Source: an uncultured Eubacterium sp. (GTDB taxonomy: Bacteria > Bacillota > Clostridia > Peptostreptococcales > Anaerovoracaceae). From it: DNA of 5,313 nucleotides. Below the pieces are notes generated by a model, which saw only the letters and a list, made by a program, of their open reading frames with translations, had not been told where the DNA came from and made no database searches. The stretch covers positions 1-5,313 of the forward strand of contig CALCFD010000013.1 in the NCBI GenBank assembly GCA_937900695.1, in the 5' to 3' direction. This document shows positions 5,280-5,313 of this stretch, piece after piece. A program made the translations under genes and the position numbers. Position 1 is the stretch's first letter, and each line of letters begins with the position of its first letter.

Positions 5280-5313
5280 ATGAGGACAGAATATAAACAC
5301 AATCCGCCCATTC
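5280..5313 (+). CDS. Start of an unidentified gene (11 codons visible), possible accessory gene
   Basis: The ATG at 5280 follows a strong GGGGAGG and opens MRTEYKHNPPI before the window ends. The N-terminus is polar and ends in NPPI. It does not resemble the start of a tape measure protein, which is what usually follows the gpG/gpGT pair. A 'Y-x-N-x-P-I' opening recalls the start of TIGR04255-type proteins, a sporadically distributed family of unclear function, but eleven residues cannot support that call. The gene is separated from the tail chaperone by an 87-base gap that carries its own candidate promoter, which suggests independent transcription. The product is unknown; treat it only as a gene start. 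Confidence 0.5.
   Translation, partial: MRTEYKHNPPI

Noticed and set aside
1..5313. CRISPR arrays, tRNA or rRNA genes, insertion sequences, att sites
   Set aside because: No regularly spaced repeats, cloverleaf-like sequence, transposase motif or terminal repeats were seen; the window is almost fully occupied by phage structural genes.

Overview
The window is the head-to-tail morphogenesis module of a siphovirus-type tailed phage, either a prophage or a free phage. The HK97-type gene order is almost textbook: portal, ClpP-like head maturation protease, major capsid protein, gp6-like connector, head closure protein, HK97 gp10-like protein, tail terminator candidate, phi13-type major tail protein, and the gpG/gpGT tail assembly chaperone pair. 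The DNA is A+T-rich (judged by eye), Lys codons are mostly AAA, Arg is often AGA, and nearly every gene has a strong GGAGG-type ribosome binding site. This points to a low-GC Firmicutes host; a gut-type clostridial relative is my inference from remembered similar proteins. No integrase, repressor or lysis gene is in view, so lysogeny cannot be judged.

Layout: all genes lie on the + strand and are tightly packed. Bases 1-782 hold the C-terminal part of the portal, whose reading frame is broken near the left edge. Bases 700-1497 hold the protease, overlapping the portal by 83 bases. Bases 1510-2688 hold the capsid protein. A 65-base spacer follows, then five small connector and tail genes (2754-4644) joined by one-base overlaps or gaps of a few bases. 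Bases 4657-5031 are the short tail chaperone, and 5028-5192 is its downstream partner. The partner has no good ribosome binding site of its own; a slippery A AAA AAC at 5001-5007 would fuse it to the upstream gene by a -1 frameshift.

How the genes work together: portal, capsid protein and protease build and mature the procapsid. The connector, closure and gp10-like proteins finish the portal vertex and join it to the tail. The terminator, tube protein and chaperones build the tail.

The least ordinary part is the right end. Where the tape measure gene normally starts, there is an 87-base A+T-rich gap with a plausible sigma-70/sigma-A promoter (TATAAT with a 17-base spacer), small inverted repeats and a strong ribosome binding site. 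A new gene then begins at 5280, and only 11 codons are visible. Its opening residues do not look like a tape measure protein. It may be an independently transcribed accessory (moron-type) gene inserted in the tail operon, but the window ends too soon to say what it encodes.
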